Source of the DNA: an uncultured Dokdonia sp.
GTDB taxonomy: Bacteria > Bacteroidota > Bacteroidia > Flavobacteriales > Flavobacteriaceae
DNA length: 64,000 bases
Assembly: GCF_947492535.1 (NCBI RefSeq)
Contig: NZ_CANLNH010000005.1
Coordinates: 186,001 to 250,000, forward strand
Direction: 5' to 3'
Both the position numbers and the translations under genes were made by a program. Below, in pieces: positions 48,255 through 57,475 of the stretch (within the stretch, counting starts at the first letter, position 1; the number at the start of each line of letters is the position of its first letter). Below the pieces are notes generated by a model, which searched no databases, had not been told where the DNA came from, and saw nothing but the letters and a program-made list of their open reading frames with translations.

Positions 48255-48298
48255 TCAAAACATGAACCATAACCTTGAATTATGATAGGATGTTTTGA
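48255..48298. repeat. 9-bp inverted repeat with nested hairpin
   Basis: TCAAAACAT and ATGTTTTGA enclose a CATAA / TTATG helix. It directly abuts the previous inverted repeat. Confidence 0.6.
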
Positions 48299-48589
48299 TG
48301 TGATCGCTTTTACTTAAGATTTTTCGATGTACACTTATTGATAGTTGTACGCTATTAATTAATACTACATCTAGCTTTTGCAGCGCTTCTTGTTAGTGGT
48401 ATCACGATCGAGTTTCTCTATAACATATGTTTTTTGAAACTAGAAAGGCTAATACAATATGAACGAAATCGCTTATTTCGTATTAAACTTAGTATAAATA
48501 TAGAAGTTATTAGAATACAAAAGTGAAAACAGTATAACTATAATTATCAACCACTTATGAACTTAGGTTGTTAACAATTGTTCATGAAA

Positions 48590-48620
48590 AAAAGCATTTG
48601 ATTATAAATCAAATGCTTTT
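48590..48620 (-). terminator. Terminator of rplS
   Basis: A 14-bp perfect stem (AAAAGCATTTGATT and its complement) with a 3-base loop, followed on the minus strand by TTTT and more. About 30 bp past the rplS stop. Confidence 0.85.
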
Positions 48621-48650
48621 CATATATATTATTTTCTAAAGGTGTTTCCT

Positions 48651-49001
48651 TTATGAACGCTTCTCTTTGATACGAGCTTTCTTACCAGTAAGACCTCTAA
48701 AGTAATAGATACGAGCTCTACGTACACTACCTCTTTTGTTTACTTCTATTTTCTGGATAGATGGTAGGTTTAATGGGAAAACACGTTCTACACCTATTGT
48801 TCCAGACATTTTTCTAATTGTAAATGTTTGTGTTCTTCCAGTTCCTCTTAATTGGATAACAACTCCTCTAAAGAACTGTGTACGGCTTTTTTCACCTTCT
48901 TTAATTTCGTAATAAACAGTAATGGTATCACCAGCACTAAATTCTGGTAAATCATTCTTTGCTATAAATTCGTCTTGTACAAATTTTACTAAATCTTCCA
49001 T
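48651..49001 (-). CDS. rplS: 50S ribosomal protein L19
   Basis: A 116-residue protein of the large subunit near the 30S interface. It has the family core G-D-T-I-T-V-Y-Y (residues 24-31) and the L19 signature V-E-R-V-F-P-L-N-L-P near residue 72. It is monocistronic: a full promoter and a terminator enclose it. trmD is not adjacent, unlike in many bacteria. Confidence 0.97.
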   Translation of the reverse strand: MEDLVKFVQDEFIAKNDLPEFSAGDTITVYYEIKEGEKSRTQFFRGVVIQLRGTGRTQTFTIRKMSGTIGVERVFPLNLPSIQKIEVNKRGSVRRARIYYFRGLTGKKARIKEKRS

Positions 49002-49074
49002 TGTAATGGATTTTATTATTTTTTAAGTTAGTGCAACGTTCACGATTTTCGTCAGAGGTTGATCTAAGCGGATG

Positions 49075-49104
49075 CAAAAGTACAATTTTAAATTACTTTA
49101 GCAA
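49075..49104 (-). promoter_or_regulatory. Promoter of rplS
   Basis: On the minus strand TTG, 19 nt, TACTTTTG, a full Bacteroidota consensus match. The bases after it, GCATCCGC, are the same as in the tRNA-Glu promoter. Confidence 0.8.
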
Positions 49105-49162
49105 TATTATTTTTGTTGTTTTTTGATTGAATACACTCTATATAATGAATGTAAACAACAAA

Positions 49163-49190
49163 AAAACTTCTACACATATGTAGAAGTTTT
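49163..49190 (-). terminator. Terminator of rpsT
   Basis: A 12-bp perfect stem (AAAACTTCTACA and its complement) with loop CATA, followed on the minus strand by a T tract. It is 22 bp past the rpsT stop. Confidence 0.85.
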
Positions 49191-49212
49191 ATAAATTTTA
49201 TCAAGCTGCGAC

Positions 49213-49464
49213 TTAAAGTGCAGCTACGTGCTTAGCCAATTTAGATTTTAAATTAGCTGCTTTGTTAGAATGAATAACATTGCGTTTAGCTAACTTATCT
49301 ATCATTGAAACTACAGCAGGGTAAAGAGTTTCTGCTTCTTTCTTAGAAGAAAGATCACGTAATTTTTTGATCGCATTACGAGTCGTTTTATGCTGATACT
49401 TATTTCTCAGTCTTTTTGCCTCGTTACTTCTGATTCTCTTTAATGCTGACTTGTGATTTGCCAT
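49213..49464 (-). CDS. rpsT: 30S ribosomal protein S20
   Basis: An 83-residue basic helical protein that binds 16S rRNA. It starts [12 protein letters not shown] as is typical, with [13 protein letters not shown] near the end. It lies 30 bp after the two tRNA-Glu genes on the same strand and probably shares their transcript. Confidence 0.97.
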   Translation of the reverse strand: MANHKSALKRIRSNEAKRLRNKYQHKTTRNAIKKLRDLSSKKEAETLYPAVVSMIDKLAKRNVIHSNKAANLKSKLAKHVAAL

Positions 49465-49494
49465 TGTCTTACTTTAGTTATATTATAAAATATG

Positions 49495-49566
49495 TAGCCC
49501 GTAGGGGAATCGAACCCCTCTTACCAGGATGAAAACCTGGCGTCCTAGCCGATAGACGAACGGGCC
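49495..49566 (-). tRNA. tRNA-Glu (UUC)
   Basis: A 72-nt cloverleaf on the minus strand. The acceptor stem is GGCCCGT with ACGGGCT, the anticodon loop is TTTTCAT (anticodon TTC), and the T loop is TTCGATT. The CCA end is not encoded. It is identical to the next copy. Confidence 0.97.
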
Positions 49567-49623
49567 TAGGTAACATTTAAAACTCAAAACACATCAGTGA
49601 ATTTTGTTTTTAATGTTGTTTCG

Positions 49624-49695
49624 TAGCCCGTAGGGGAATCGAACCCCTCTTACCAGGATGAAAACCTGGCGTCCTAGCCGATAGACGAACGGGCC
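49624..49695 (-). tRNA. tRNA-Glu (UUC), second copy
   Basis: The same 72-nt sequence as the first tRNA, 57 bp away. It is the copy nearest the promoter at 49722. A tandem duplication is likely. No CCA is encoded. Confidence 0.97.
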
Positions 49696-49721
49696 TAGAA
49701 CAATTGCTTAAATTGCGGATG

Positions 49722-49751
49722 CAAAAATACAACTATTTTCACACGACACAA
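49722..49751 (-). promoter_or_regulatory. Promoter of tRNA-Glu x2-rpsT
   Basis: On the minus strand TTG, 19 nt, TATTTTTG, then GCATCCGC. The fit to consensus is full, and the discriminator matches the rplS promoter. Confidence 0.8.
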
Positions 49752-49778
49752 GTCTAAATTGAACTTTTTTTAAAATAT

Positions 49779-51257
49779 TTAATATGCCTTTGCAAATAGT
49801 ACACGTTGCGTAGATGGAGCACCACTATAAACACAAACTCCATCCTCTTTAGGGTTCTCTAAAGGAATACAACGTATTGTAGCTTTAGTAAGTTCTTTAA
49901 TCTTATTCTCAGTCTCAGTAGTTCCATCCCAATGAGCACTTATAAATCCTCCTTTAGTTTCTAAAATATCTTTGAATTCATCAAAGTTTTGAACTTCTGT
50001 AATATGAGAATCTCTATATGTTTTTGCTTTATCATATAGATTTTCTTGAATATCTTTTAGAAGTTGAACTACCGTCTCAACTATAGCTTCTTTAGCAACA
50101 AACTCTTTTGTAAGTGTATCCCTCCTTGCGAGTTCTACTGTCCTTTTTTCTAAATCTTTTGGTCCTATTCCAATTCTAAGAGGAACTCCTTTTAATTCAT
50201 ACTCATTAAATTTCCATCCAGGTTTGTGTGTATCTCTATTATCAAACTTAACAGTGACATTATGAAGTCGTAAGTCATTTACAATTTCATTAGCCACCTG
50301 AGAAATGGCATCTAGTTGTTCTTGGTTTCTATATATAGGAACAATGACCACTTGATAAGGTGCTAAGTTTGGAGGTAATACCAACCCTTGATCATCACTA
50401 TGTGTCATGATAAGTGCTCCCATAAGACGTGTAGATACTCCCCAAGAAGTTGCCCATACGTGTTCTTGTTTTCCTTCTTTGGTTGCAAATTTTACATCAA
50501 ATGCTTTCGCGAAATTTTGCCCTAAGAAATGTGAAGTTCCTGCTTGTAATGCTTTTCCATCTTGCATTAATGCCTCTATGCAAAAAGTTTCATCAGCTCC
50601 AGCAAAGCGTTCACTTTCCGTTTTTAATCCTTTAATAACAGGTACTGCTAAGAAATTTTCAACAAAAGTTGCATATACATTATTCATTAAATCTGCTTCA
50701 GCGATAGCTTCTTCTTTTGTGGCATGTGCTGTGTGACCTTCTTGCCATAAGAACTCTGCTGTACGTAAAAATAAACGTGTACGCATTTCCCAACGCACTA
50801 CATTTGCCCATTGATTAATTAATAATGGTAAATCTCTATAAGACTGTATCCATCCTTTATAGGTATTCCAAATAATAGCTTCACTGGTAGGTCTAACTAC
50901 AAGTTCTTCTTGTAGTTTTGCTTCAGGGTCAACGATTAGTTTTCCTTCATTATCAGGATCCGTTTTAAGTCTATAATGTGTTACAACGGCACATTCTTTA
51001 GCAAAACCTTCTGCATTTTTTTCTTCAGCTTCAAAAAGGCTCTTAGGAACAAAAAGAGGGAAATACGCATTTTGATGTCCAGTTTCTTTAAACATCCTAT
51101 CAAGCTCTGCTTGCATTTTTTCCCAGATAGCAAATCCGTATGGTTTTATGACCATGCATCCACGCACAGCAGAATTTTCTGCTAAATCAGCTTTGACGAC
51201 AAGTTCATTATACCATTTTGAGTAATCTTCGCTTCTTTTTGTTAAGTTCTTCCCCAT
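49779..51257 (-). CDS. proS: Prolyl-tRNA synthetase (short, ProS-type 3)
   Basis: It charges tRNA-Pro. The class II core has motif 2 [11 protein letters not shown] near 152 and the anticodon-binding domain from about 280. There is no bacterial editing insertion, as in the archaeal/eukaryotic-like form found in Bacteroidota. The ATG at 51257 gives the usual 492 residues; a TTG at 51299 adds 14 unmatched residues. The palindrome gives N-F-A-K-A. Confidence 0.95.
   Translation of the reverse strand: MGKNLTKRSEDYSKWYNELVVKADLAENSAVRGCMVIKPYGFAIWEKMQAELDRMFKETGHQNAYFPLFVPKSLFEAEEKNAEGFAKECAVVTHYRLKTDPDNEGKLIVDPEAKLQEELVVRPTSEAIIWNTYKGWIQSYRDLPLLINQWANVVRWEMRTRLFLRTAEFLWQEGHTAHATKEEAIAEADLMNNVYATFVENFLAVPVIKGLKTESERFAGADETFCIEALMQDGKALQAGTSHFLGQNFAKAFDVKFATKEGKQEHVWATSWGVSTRLMGALIMTHSDDQGLVLPPNLAPYQVVIVPIYRNQEQLDAISQVANEIVNDLRLHNVTVKFDNRDTHKPGWKFNEYELKGVPLRIGIGPKDLEKRTVELARRDTLTKEFVAKEAIVETVVQLLKDIQENLYDKAKTYRDSHITEVQNFDEFKDILETKGGFISAHWDGTTETENKIKELTKATIRCIPLENPKEDGVCVYSGAPSTQRVLFAKAY
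50505..50514. repeat. Palindrome copy 13 (in proS)
   Basis: Core TTTCGCGAAA. Read as N-F-A-K-A. Confidence 0.85.
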
Positions 51258-51312
51258 AAAAGGTTTTTTTGGCACAAAATTTGTGACTACATTAGACAAA
51301 TAATAATTAATA

Positions 51313-51343
51313 CAAAATTAGTTATTTTTAGTACGAACAACAA
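51313..51343 (-). promoter_or_regulatory. Promoter of proS
   Basis: On the minus strand TTG, 20 nt, TAATTTTG, ending 56 bp before the ATG at 51257. The upstream TTG start would leave a leader of only a few bases, which supports the ATG. Confidence 0.6.
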
Positions 51344-51360
51344 TTAAACACTTTAGAGAT

Positions 51361-52542
51361 ATGCAACTTTCTTCTACTCTTAAAATCACTCTAAAAACAT
51401 TCCTTTTTTCTGGACTGGCAGCTATAACACTTTTGTCTTGTAGTTCTTCACAATCTGTATACGACGACGATGGTATATATAATGGTAGTACTACTGCAGC
51501 CTCAGAAGAAGAGTCAACTGATAATTTGAGCGCCACAGATCAAGTTTATAAAAACTATTTTGAAGAAGAAGCTGAAGCACTAGGAGATATTATAGAAGAG
51601 GATGCAATATTTACAGATGTAGATTCTTATTCTTCAGAAAGCGATGCTGAGTATGTAGAAGGTGATGGGTATACTAGTAACCGTGCCGCATGGGGAGATG
51701 AAACAGAATCTACCATTGTAAATGTATATAATAACGGTCCTTTCTGGGGCGGAGGCTACTGGGGCAACGCCTACTGGGGCGGAGGTTTCTGGGGTAACCC
51801 TTATTGGGGTGGAGGTTTCTGGGGACCTAGATTCGGAGGTTTCTTTAATCCATACTTTGGATTTGGAAACTTTTATAACCCATACTACTGTTTTGGATAT
51901 GGAAACGGTTTCGGATTTAGAAATAATTTCGGATATGGAGGAGGTTATTACAATAACTTCGCATACGGAAGCAGATATAATAGAGGAAGAAGTGCAGTCG
52001 CATATCATAATGGCAGAAGAACTTCAAGGTCTGCTGTAGCACAAAGAGATGCACGAAGAGCAGCAACTAGGAGTGCATTAGCAAGTCGTACAAATAGTAG
52101 ATCAAGATCAACTTTTTCAAGAAATAGAGGAACAACAAGACCAAGAACTACAGTAAACAGTAGAGCAAGGGGGATTAACAATAGAAATGGTATTTCTCGT
52201 GGAGGTGTAAATGCAAATAACCGTAGTGATCGTAGTCGTTCATCATCAGCATCTAGACCTAGTGGAAATAGTCGTCCTAGTTATTCTAGAGGAGGGAATT
52301 CAACGAGACCAAGCGGAAATGCACGTTCTGCAAGAGGTATACGTCCTCAAGGGTCAGCAAGATCAGCAAGACCAGCAAGTCGCCCAACAACAAGGCCTAG
52401 TACTTCGAGATCTAGACCATCTTATTCTAGTCCATCAAGAAGTAGTGGTTCAAGAAGTGGTGGCTTCTCAAGAGGAAGTAGTTCTTCAAGATCATCAGGA
52501 GGTTCAAGAGGTGGTTCTCGTGGAGGTGGAAGAAGAGGGTAG
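51361..52542 (+). CDS. Low-complexity lipoprotein (acidic / W-G-rich / R-S-rich)
   Basis: The lipobox L-L-S-C27 anchors the protein. Three regions follow: an acidic part (about 30-115), a Trp/Gly/Tyr/Phe-rich part (about 118-200) with W-G-G-G-F-W-G-type repeats, and a Ser/Arg/Gly-rich basic tail (about 205-393) with R-P-S and S-R-S repeats. It should be disordered and anchored in the envelope. No enzyme domain is present. It is followed by the OmpP1 porin gene after 51 bp and may be part of its unit. Confidence 0.75.
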   Translation: MQLSSTLKITLKTFLFSGLAAITLLSCSSSQSVYDDDGIYNGSTTAASEEESTDNLSATDQVYKNYFEEEAEALGDIIEEDAIFTDVDSYSSESDAEYVEGDGYTSNRAAWGDETESTIVNVYNNGPFWGGGYWGNAYWGGGFWGNPYWGGGFWGPRFGGFFNPYFGFGNFYNPYYCFGYGNGFGFRNNFGYGGGYYNNFAYGSRYNRGRSAVAYHNGRRTSRSAVAQRDARRAATRSALASRTNSRSRSTFSRNRGTTRPRTTVNSRARGINNRNGISRGGVNANNRSDRSRSSSASRPSGNSRPSYSRGGNSTRPSGNARSARGIRPQGSARSARPASRPTTRPSTSRSRPSYSSPSRSSGSRSGGFSRGSSSSRSSGGSRGGSRGGGRRG

Positions 52543-52593
52543 ATCAACACTTTTAGACCTTATTTACAAAAACACCTAGATAGAATATTCACC

Positions 52594-54111
52594 ATGAAAA
52601 AAGTATATATACTTGTTGCACTTATGTGTGTGACACTGACATCTTATGCCCAAAGTATTACAGATGGATTACGATTAGGCACAACTGATATTACTGGTAC
52701 AGCTCGTTTTAGAGCATTAGGAGGAGCATTCGGAGCATTAGGTGGAGACTTAAGCGCTATTGGAATAAATCCAGCAAGTAGTGTCATATTCACAAGAGGA
52801 ACAACATCATTCACATTAGCCGTAGATAGTTATAATAGCGATGTAAACTACTTTGGAAATTCAAATAATACGTCAGATGAAGATGTTTCTTTTAATCAAG
52901 CTGGAGGCGTATTTATAATAGAGGCGAGTCCGAGCTCAAAATGGAATAAAATTGCACTGGCATTTAATTATGATCGTTCAGCAAATTTAGATGATCAGTT
53001 TTTTGCTTCAGGAATAGGCAATACTTCTATTGCTAGTTATTTCTCAGAATTTGCACAAGGAGTTCCATTAGATTTATTACAACTTCAAGATGGAGAAAGT
53101 ATTGCAAGTCTCTATCAGTTTTTAGGAGAGCAAGAAGGATTTGCAGCACAACAAGCATTTTTAGGTTTTCAATCTTTTATAATAGATCCAGAAGACTTTG
53201 ATAATCCTAACAACATTGCATATACTCCTAATATTGCTGGAAACTCATTCGATCAACGATACTCATTTATATCAGAAGGATATAATAGTAAAGCATCATT
53301 TAATATAGGTGCTCAATATGACGAAAGATTATCTTTTGGACTAAATCTTAATTCTCACTTTGCAGATTATACACAATCTACAGAACTAGTTGAATTTAAT
53401 GATAATGAAGGAAGCCTTATTAATGAAGTGCGATTTCAGAATAGCTTACGTACTATTTCTAATGGCTTTTCTTTCCAGTTAGGAACTATTGCAAAAGTAC
53501 ATCAAAATGTACGTTTAGGTCTTACCTATGATTCCCCAACTTGGTATACCATATCAGAAGAAGGAACACAACGTATCTCTACGAGTGGTAATGATGTAGA
53601 TGGAGATTTTACCACGTCTATAAACCCTAGAGTAACAAATGTCTTTCAAGATTATGAATTAAGAGTTCCAGGTAGATATACTGGAAGTTTAGCGTATCTT
53701 TTTGGTAAAAACGGACTCATTAGTTTTGATTACTCATACTCAGATTTTTCTAATCTTACGTTTAGACCTACAAATGATCCTTTCTTTCAAGACTTAAATC
53801 AAGAAATAGAAAATACATTAAAGGGGGTTTCTACCTTTAAAGTAGGAGGTGAGTATCGTATCAAAGAATGGAGCCTAAGAGCTGGATATCGTTTTCAAGA
53901 AAGCCCGTATGAAGATGGAGAAACGGTAGGAGATCTTACTGGGTATTCAGTGGGAGCTGGCTATAATTGGGGAAATGTGAAGTTTGATGTTGCTGTAGAT
54001 CGTTCAGAACAAGATCGCAATCAAGCATTATTCAATACAGGGCTAACAAGCCAAGCTGCAATTCAAAGAAGTAATACAGCTTTTGTAGGAACCATTACAT
54101 TTAGTTTATAA
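52594..54111 (+). CDS. Outer-membrane transport protein (OmpP1/FadL/TodX family)
   Basis: A 505-residue outer-membrane beta-barrel with a signal peptide (1-19, ending Y-A-Q). The N-terminal plug-like segment (A-R-F-R-A-L-G-G-A-F-G-A-L-G-G-D near 37-52, then G-I-N-P-A-S-S) is typical of the FadL family, which takes up hydrophobic compounds. Bacteroidota members are often labelled hemin receptors without proof. A terminator follows at 54138. Confidence 0.88.
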   Translation: MKKVYILVALMCVTLTSYAQSITDGLRLGTTDITGTARFRALGGAFGALGGDLSAIGINPASSVIFTRGTTSFTLAVDSYNSDVNYFGNSNNTSDEDVSFNQAGGVFIIEASPSSKWNKIALAFNYDRSANLDDQFFASGIGNTSIASYFSEFAQGVPLDLLQLQDGESIASLYQFLGEQEGFAAQQAFLGFQSFIIDPEDFDNPNNIAYTPNIAGNSFDQRYSFISEGYNSKASFNIGAQYDERLSFGLNLNSHFADYTQSTELVEFNDNEGSLINEVRFQNSLRTISNGFSFQLGTIAKVHQNVRLGLTYDSPTWYTISEEGTQRISTSGNDVDGDFTTSINPRVTNVFQDYELRVPGRYTGSLAYLFGKNGLISFDYSYSDFSNLTFRPTNDPFFQDLNQEIENTLKGVSTFKVGGEYRIKEWSLRAGYRFQESPYEDGETVGDLTGYSVGAGYNWGNVKFDVAVDRSEQDRNQALFNTGLTSQAAIQRSNTAFVGTITFSL

Positions 54112-54137
54112 AAGACGTATTCTATATACTAAAAATA

Positions 54138-54170
54138 AAAACAGGAGAGTCTTTTTGACTATCCTGTTTT
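54138..54170 (+). terminator. Terminator of the OmpP1-type gene
   Basis: A 14-bp stem with one mismatch (AAAACAGG...AGTC / GACT...CCTGTTTT), loop TTTTT, followed by GTTTTT. Confidence 0.75.
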
Positions 54171-54219
54171 GTTTTTATGATGTATCTTTAAGGTACTTAT
54201 CATAAAAACGAGATTATAC

Positions 54220-54762
54220 ATGAAAAAAATTATTGCTTTTGCGGGGAGTAACAGTAAAAACTCTATTAATGGTCAGTTAATTGACTATTTAGCAAATCAA
54301 ATCACGAGCGCTTCAGTTTCTGTTGTGAAGCTTACTGACTTTGAGATTCCAATGTATTCTATAGACATAGAAACAGAACAAGGATTTCCTGTAGATGCTA
54401 CGATCTTGAAGAACAAGATTTCAGAAAGTGATGGCGTTATTATATCTGTAAATGAACATAACGGATCTGTTTCAGCTTTTTTTAAAAATATTCTTGATTG
54501 GCTATCTCGTGTAGATCGTAATTTTTTAAGTAGAAAAAAGATATTTTTATTAAGCACTTCTCCTGGTGCAAGAGGTGGTAAAAATGCATTGGAGTATACA
54601 AAAGGTACACTACCTCACATGGGGGGAAATGTAGTAGAAAATTTTAGTTTTCCTTCGTTTCAAGAAAATTTTGATAGTACTTCAAAGACAATTACAAATC
54701 CTACGCTTGCGATGGGAGTGAGTGAAGTAATTGCTTCTTTCTTGCAAGAAGTAGACGGGTAA
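54220..54762 (+). CDS. NADPH-dependent FMN reductase (flavodoxin fold)
   Basis: A 180-residue flavoprotein of the FMN-reductase group. A-G-S-N-S-K-N-S-I-N (8-17) is the phosphate-binding loop, and S-T-S-P-G-A-R-G-G near 110 is the second loop. It should reduce FMN or quinones with NADPH in the cytoplasm. It converges on the amylase gene; 2 bp separate their stops. Confidence 0.88.
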   Translation: MKKIIAFAGSNSKNSINGQLIDYLANQITSASVSVVKLTDFEIPMYSIDIETEQGFPVDATILKNKISESDGVIISVNEHNGSVSAFFKNILDWLSRVDRNFLSRKKIFLLSTSPGARGGKNALEYTKGTLPHMGGNVVENFSFPSFQENFDSTSKTITNPTLAMGVSEVIASFLQEVDG

Positions 54763-54764
54763 AT

Positions 54765-56453
54765 TTATTTTCCTTTTTCTAATAAAGCAATATCAAATGG
54801 AGAGCTAAAACTAACTTTTCCGTTAATAACTCTTACTTTTTGTTTTGAATAAGTTTCTATTAGGTATTCCGCTTTCGCGAAAGCTTCATCAACCTGAAAC
54901 TCTTTTTTCCCGAAAGGGAGATTAAGACCTATCATAACATGATCAGTATATTCGCCTATCGTAAGATGACGGTTAAAGATATACGGCTTATTGCTTATCA
55001 TAGTATGTTTCCCTGCTCCAATTGCTGGGTGATTTGCTCTAAATTGACCAAGTTTTCTCCAATGCTTTAATATTTCTTTTGTTTCTGGAGAGTTTTTCTG
55101 GTCCTCCCAATTCATAAAACTACGCAGCGTTGCATCTCCTTGCGTACCTTCAATAACAAGATTTCTGGCACTTTCATCACCATAATAGATTTGTGATATA
55201 CCAGGTGTTAGTATTAATTTAGTTCCTGTTTCTTTTGCTTTTTCTCTTGTGACATCAAAGGGTTGTCCGTCATCATGTGAAGTTGCATAATTCGTGATAC
55301 TTACTTCCTTGTGAGATGAGCGATTAATACTATCATATTTAGCAAATAAGGCTTCATAATCCCCTTGTGCATCGTATTTAAACTGGAAATTGATCAAGTT
55401 GTCAAAACCGTTAGCAAAGTAATCTACTTTTGTTCCATCACCAAAGTCAAAAGAACGACCACCATCTACAGAGTAGTTATATACTTCTCCTAGCATAAAG
55501 AAATCTGTATCGTCAAGTACTTTATCAGGATGCGCTTTTTTATAGGCTGCAAATGCTTTGTCTGCCTCTTCTCTTAATACCACCCATGACGCTTCATCTA
55601 CATGTTTTGCAGTATCTACACGATAGGCATCTATTCCTAATTCACGTACATAATCAGTAAGCCATTTAATAATATAATTACGAGGTGTTTTTTTATACTT
55701 GTTTTCAGTAAAAAAAGCAGTAAGTTCATTCATTTCTTGTTCATAACGCCCTTCTGCTTTCCATTTTTCAATAAGTAATTTTGGGAGTTCAACTTCTGTA
55801 GTACTTTCAGTTAAAATATCAGGTAAGTTTTCTACAAGACTACATGCCGTAGTATTCTCATAGGTAGAAAATTTACAATTAGGGTCTTCTCTTGCCCAAT
55901 CAGTTCCCCAAAAAGGATCTTGATCAGTAACAGGACCTGTGTGGTTTAAAACAACATCCATAACAATACGTATTCCAGCAGCATGAGCCGCATCTACGAC
56001 GTCTTTTAAATCATCCATGGTTCCAAAATTTGGATCTAATTGCGTCCAATCTTTAGCCCAATACCCATGGTATCCATATGTAACTCCAGTACCTTCATCT
56101 ACTGCTCCATGTACTTGCTCAACAACAGGAGTAAACCATAATGCATTTATACCTAATTCATTAAAATATCCTTCTTGAATTTTATCTTTGATTCCTTTTA
56201 AGTCACCGCCCTCAAATCCACGCAATACAGCTGTTTTTTTTGATCGATCAAAATGGATATCATTTGTAGGATCTCCATTATTAAAACGATCTGTAAGTAA
56301 AAAGTACATATTTGAAGCTTCCCATAAAAATGGTGTCGTTACAACGTCTTCTTCTTCTTCAATACCTTTGGTGCTATCTTCTTTTTTTTCTTCTTTACAA
56401 GCTGATACTAAAAACAATAAAAGAAATAAGGGATAAAGCGTATAATTCTTCAT
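54765..56453 (-). CDS. GH13 alpha-amylase-family lipoprotein
   Basis: It acts on alpha-1,4-glucans. The lipobox V-S-A-C19 places it in the outer envelope. GH13 motifs are D-V-V-L-N-H (166-171), D-A-Y-R-V-D280 (nucleophile), G-E323-V (acid/base) and S-H393-D394. The length is 562. The palindrome encodes A-F-A-K-A near the C-terminal beta domain. It is not next to a SusCD pair. Confidence 0.92.
   Translation of the reverse strand: MKNYTLYPLFLLLFLVSACKEEKKEDSTKGIEEEEDVVTTPFLWEASNMYFLLTDRFNNGDPTNDIHFDRSKKTAVLRGFEGGDLKGIKDKIQEGYFNELGINALWFTPVVEQVHGAVDEGTGVTYGYHGYWAKDWTQLDPNFGTMDDLKDVVDAAHAAGIRIVMDVVLNHTGPVTDQDPFWGTDWAREDPNCKFSTYENTTACSLVENLPDILTESTTEVELPKLLIEKWKAEGRYEQEMNELTAFFTENKYKKTPRNYIIKWLTDYVRELGIDAYRVDTAKHVDEASWVVLREEADKAFAAYKKAHPDKVLDDTDFFMLGEVYNYSVDGGRSFDFGDGTKVDYFANGFDNLINFQFKYDAQGDYEALFAKYDSINRSSHKEVSITNYATSHDDGQPFDVTREKAKETGTKLILTPGISQIYYGDESARNLVIEGTQGDATLRSFMNWEDQKNSPETKEILKHWRKLGQFRANHPAIGAGKHTMISNKPYIFNRHLTIGEYTDHVMIGLNLPFGKKEFQVDEAFAKAEYLIETYSKQKVRVINGKVSFSSPFDIALLEKGK
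54871..54884. repeat. Palindrome copy 14 (in GH13 gene)
   Basis: GCTTTCGCGAAAGC, 14 bp perfect. Read as A-F-A-K-A. Confidence 0.9.
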
Positions 56454-56506
56454 GATGATTGATTTGAAAAGCTAAGCTACTAAATTGCATTTAAAAAGCA
56501 ATCTCT

Positions 56507-56523
56507 TTTCGCGCAAAGCGAAA
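56507..56523. repeat. Split variant of the palindrome, upstream of menA
   Basis: TTTCGC-GCAAA-GCGAAA, the same arms as the palindrome with 5 inserted bases. It lies over the expected -33 region of the menA promoter (TACTTTTG at 56533). Confidence 0.5.
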
Positions 56524-56532
56524 GAAAATAAG

Positions 56533-56540
56533 TACTTTTG
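56533..56540 (+). promoter_or_regulatory. -7 element of menA
   Basis: TACTTTTG, an exact TAnnTTTG match 20 bp before the ATG. The -33 region is occupied by the split palindrome variant. Confidence 0.55.
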
Positions 56541-56559
56541 ATATATTAAAAATGTATTT

Positions 56560-57465
56560 ATGTCATCTTTAAAAGCTTGGATTCAAGCCTCTAGATTACG
56601 GACGTTGCCATTATCTATATCCGGCATATTAGTAGGAGGCGCCATGGCGGAGCGTACGGGTTTTTTTGATTGGAAGATATTTGCTTGTGCATTATTGGCT
56701 ACGTTAGGGTTTCAAGTATTATCAAACTATGCAAATGATTACGGAGATGGAATAAAAGGAACCGATAACGAAGATAGAGTAGGACCTGCCCGTGCCATGC
56801 AAAGTGGCTTATTAACCGCATCAGATCTTAAAAGAGGGATTATAGTTACGTCTTTACTTACGAGTATTGTTGTGATCTATTTGATTTATATTTCCTTTGG
56901 AGCAGATCAATTACTTTTATCACTTATATATATGTTTTTAGGGATAAGTGCTATTGTAGCAGCTATTAAGTATACCGTTGGGAAAAGTGCCTATGGTTAC
57001 AAAGGTCTTGGAGATGTTTTTGTGTTTATATTTTTTGGCTTGGTAGCCGTAATGGGATCTTATTTTTTGTATGCACAAAAACTACCCATATATCACTTTT
57101 TAGGCGCAGCGACTATAGGATTACTATCTACAACCGTATTGCATCTTAATAATATGAGGGATCGTGAACAAGATCAAAAAGTAGGTAAAAACACACTCGC
57201 TGTTATGTTAGGAAAGAATGGTGCGTTACGTTATCATAATATGTTATTTGGTTTTAGTATCATAAGTTGGATTTTGTATTTAGTATTTTCTGAAGCAAAA
57301 CCTATGTTATTCATTAGTTGCCTTGCATTTTTACCTTTATTAGCTCATTTTATAAAAGTGCAAAAAACTAAAGACCACACAGCTTTAGATCCGCAATTAA
57401 AAGTTGTCGCCTTATCTACGTTTTTACTATCCTTATTATTTTTTATTCTTTCTATAACTATTTAA
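56560..57465 (+). CDS. menA: 1,4-dihydroxy-2-naphthoate polyprenyltransferase
   Basis: A membrane enzyme that attaches the prenyl tail in menaquinone synthesis. Motif 1 is N-D-Y-G-D-G-I-K-G-T-D (about 59-69) and motif 2 is N-N-M-R-D-R-E-Q-D-Q (about 192-201); about nine membrane segments follow. It starts a men cluster: menC begins 10 bp later. Confidence 0.95.
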   Translation: MSSLKAWIQASRLRTLPLSISGILVGGAMAERTGFFDWKIFACALLATLGFQVLSNYANDYGDGIKGTDNEDRVGPARAMQSGLLTASDLKRGIIVTSLLTSIVVIYLIYISFGADQLLLSLIYMFLGISAIVAAIKYTVGKSAYGYKGLGDVFVFIFFGLVAVMGSYFLYAQKLPIYHFLGAATIGLLSTTVLHLNNMRDREQDQKVGKNTLAVMLGKNGALRYHNMLFGFSIISWILYLVFSEAKPMLFISCLAFLPLLAHFIKVQKTKDHTALDPQLKVVALSTFLLSLLFFILSITI

Positions 57466-57475
57466 TTTCTCTTTC

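Noticed and set aside
48181-48620. RNase P RNA, tmRNA, SRP RNA or 6S RNA in the gap upstream of icd
   Set aside because: No conserved core of any of these was found on either strand; the sequence is too AT-rich.
49495-49695. Attachment site of an integrated element at the duplicated tRNA-Glu
   Set aside because: Only 57 bp lie between the copies and no integrase or foreign genes are near; simple tandem duplication explains it.
52211-52579. Overlapping frames in the low-complexity lipoprotein gene
   Set aside because: They are shadows of the Arg/Ser repeats in another frame.
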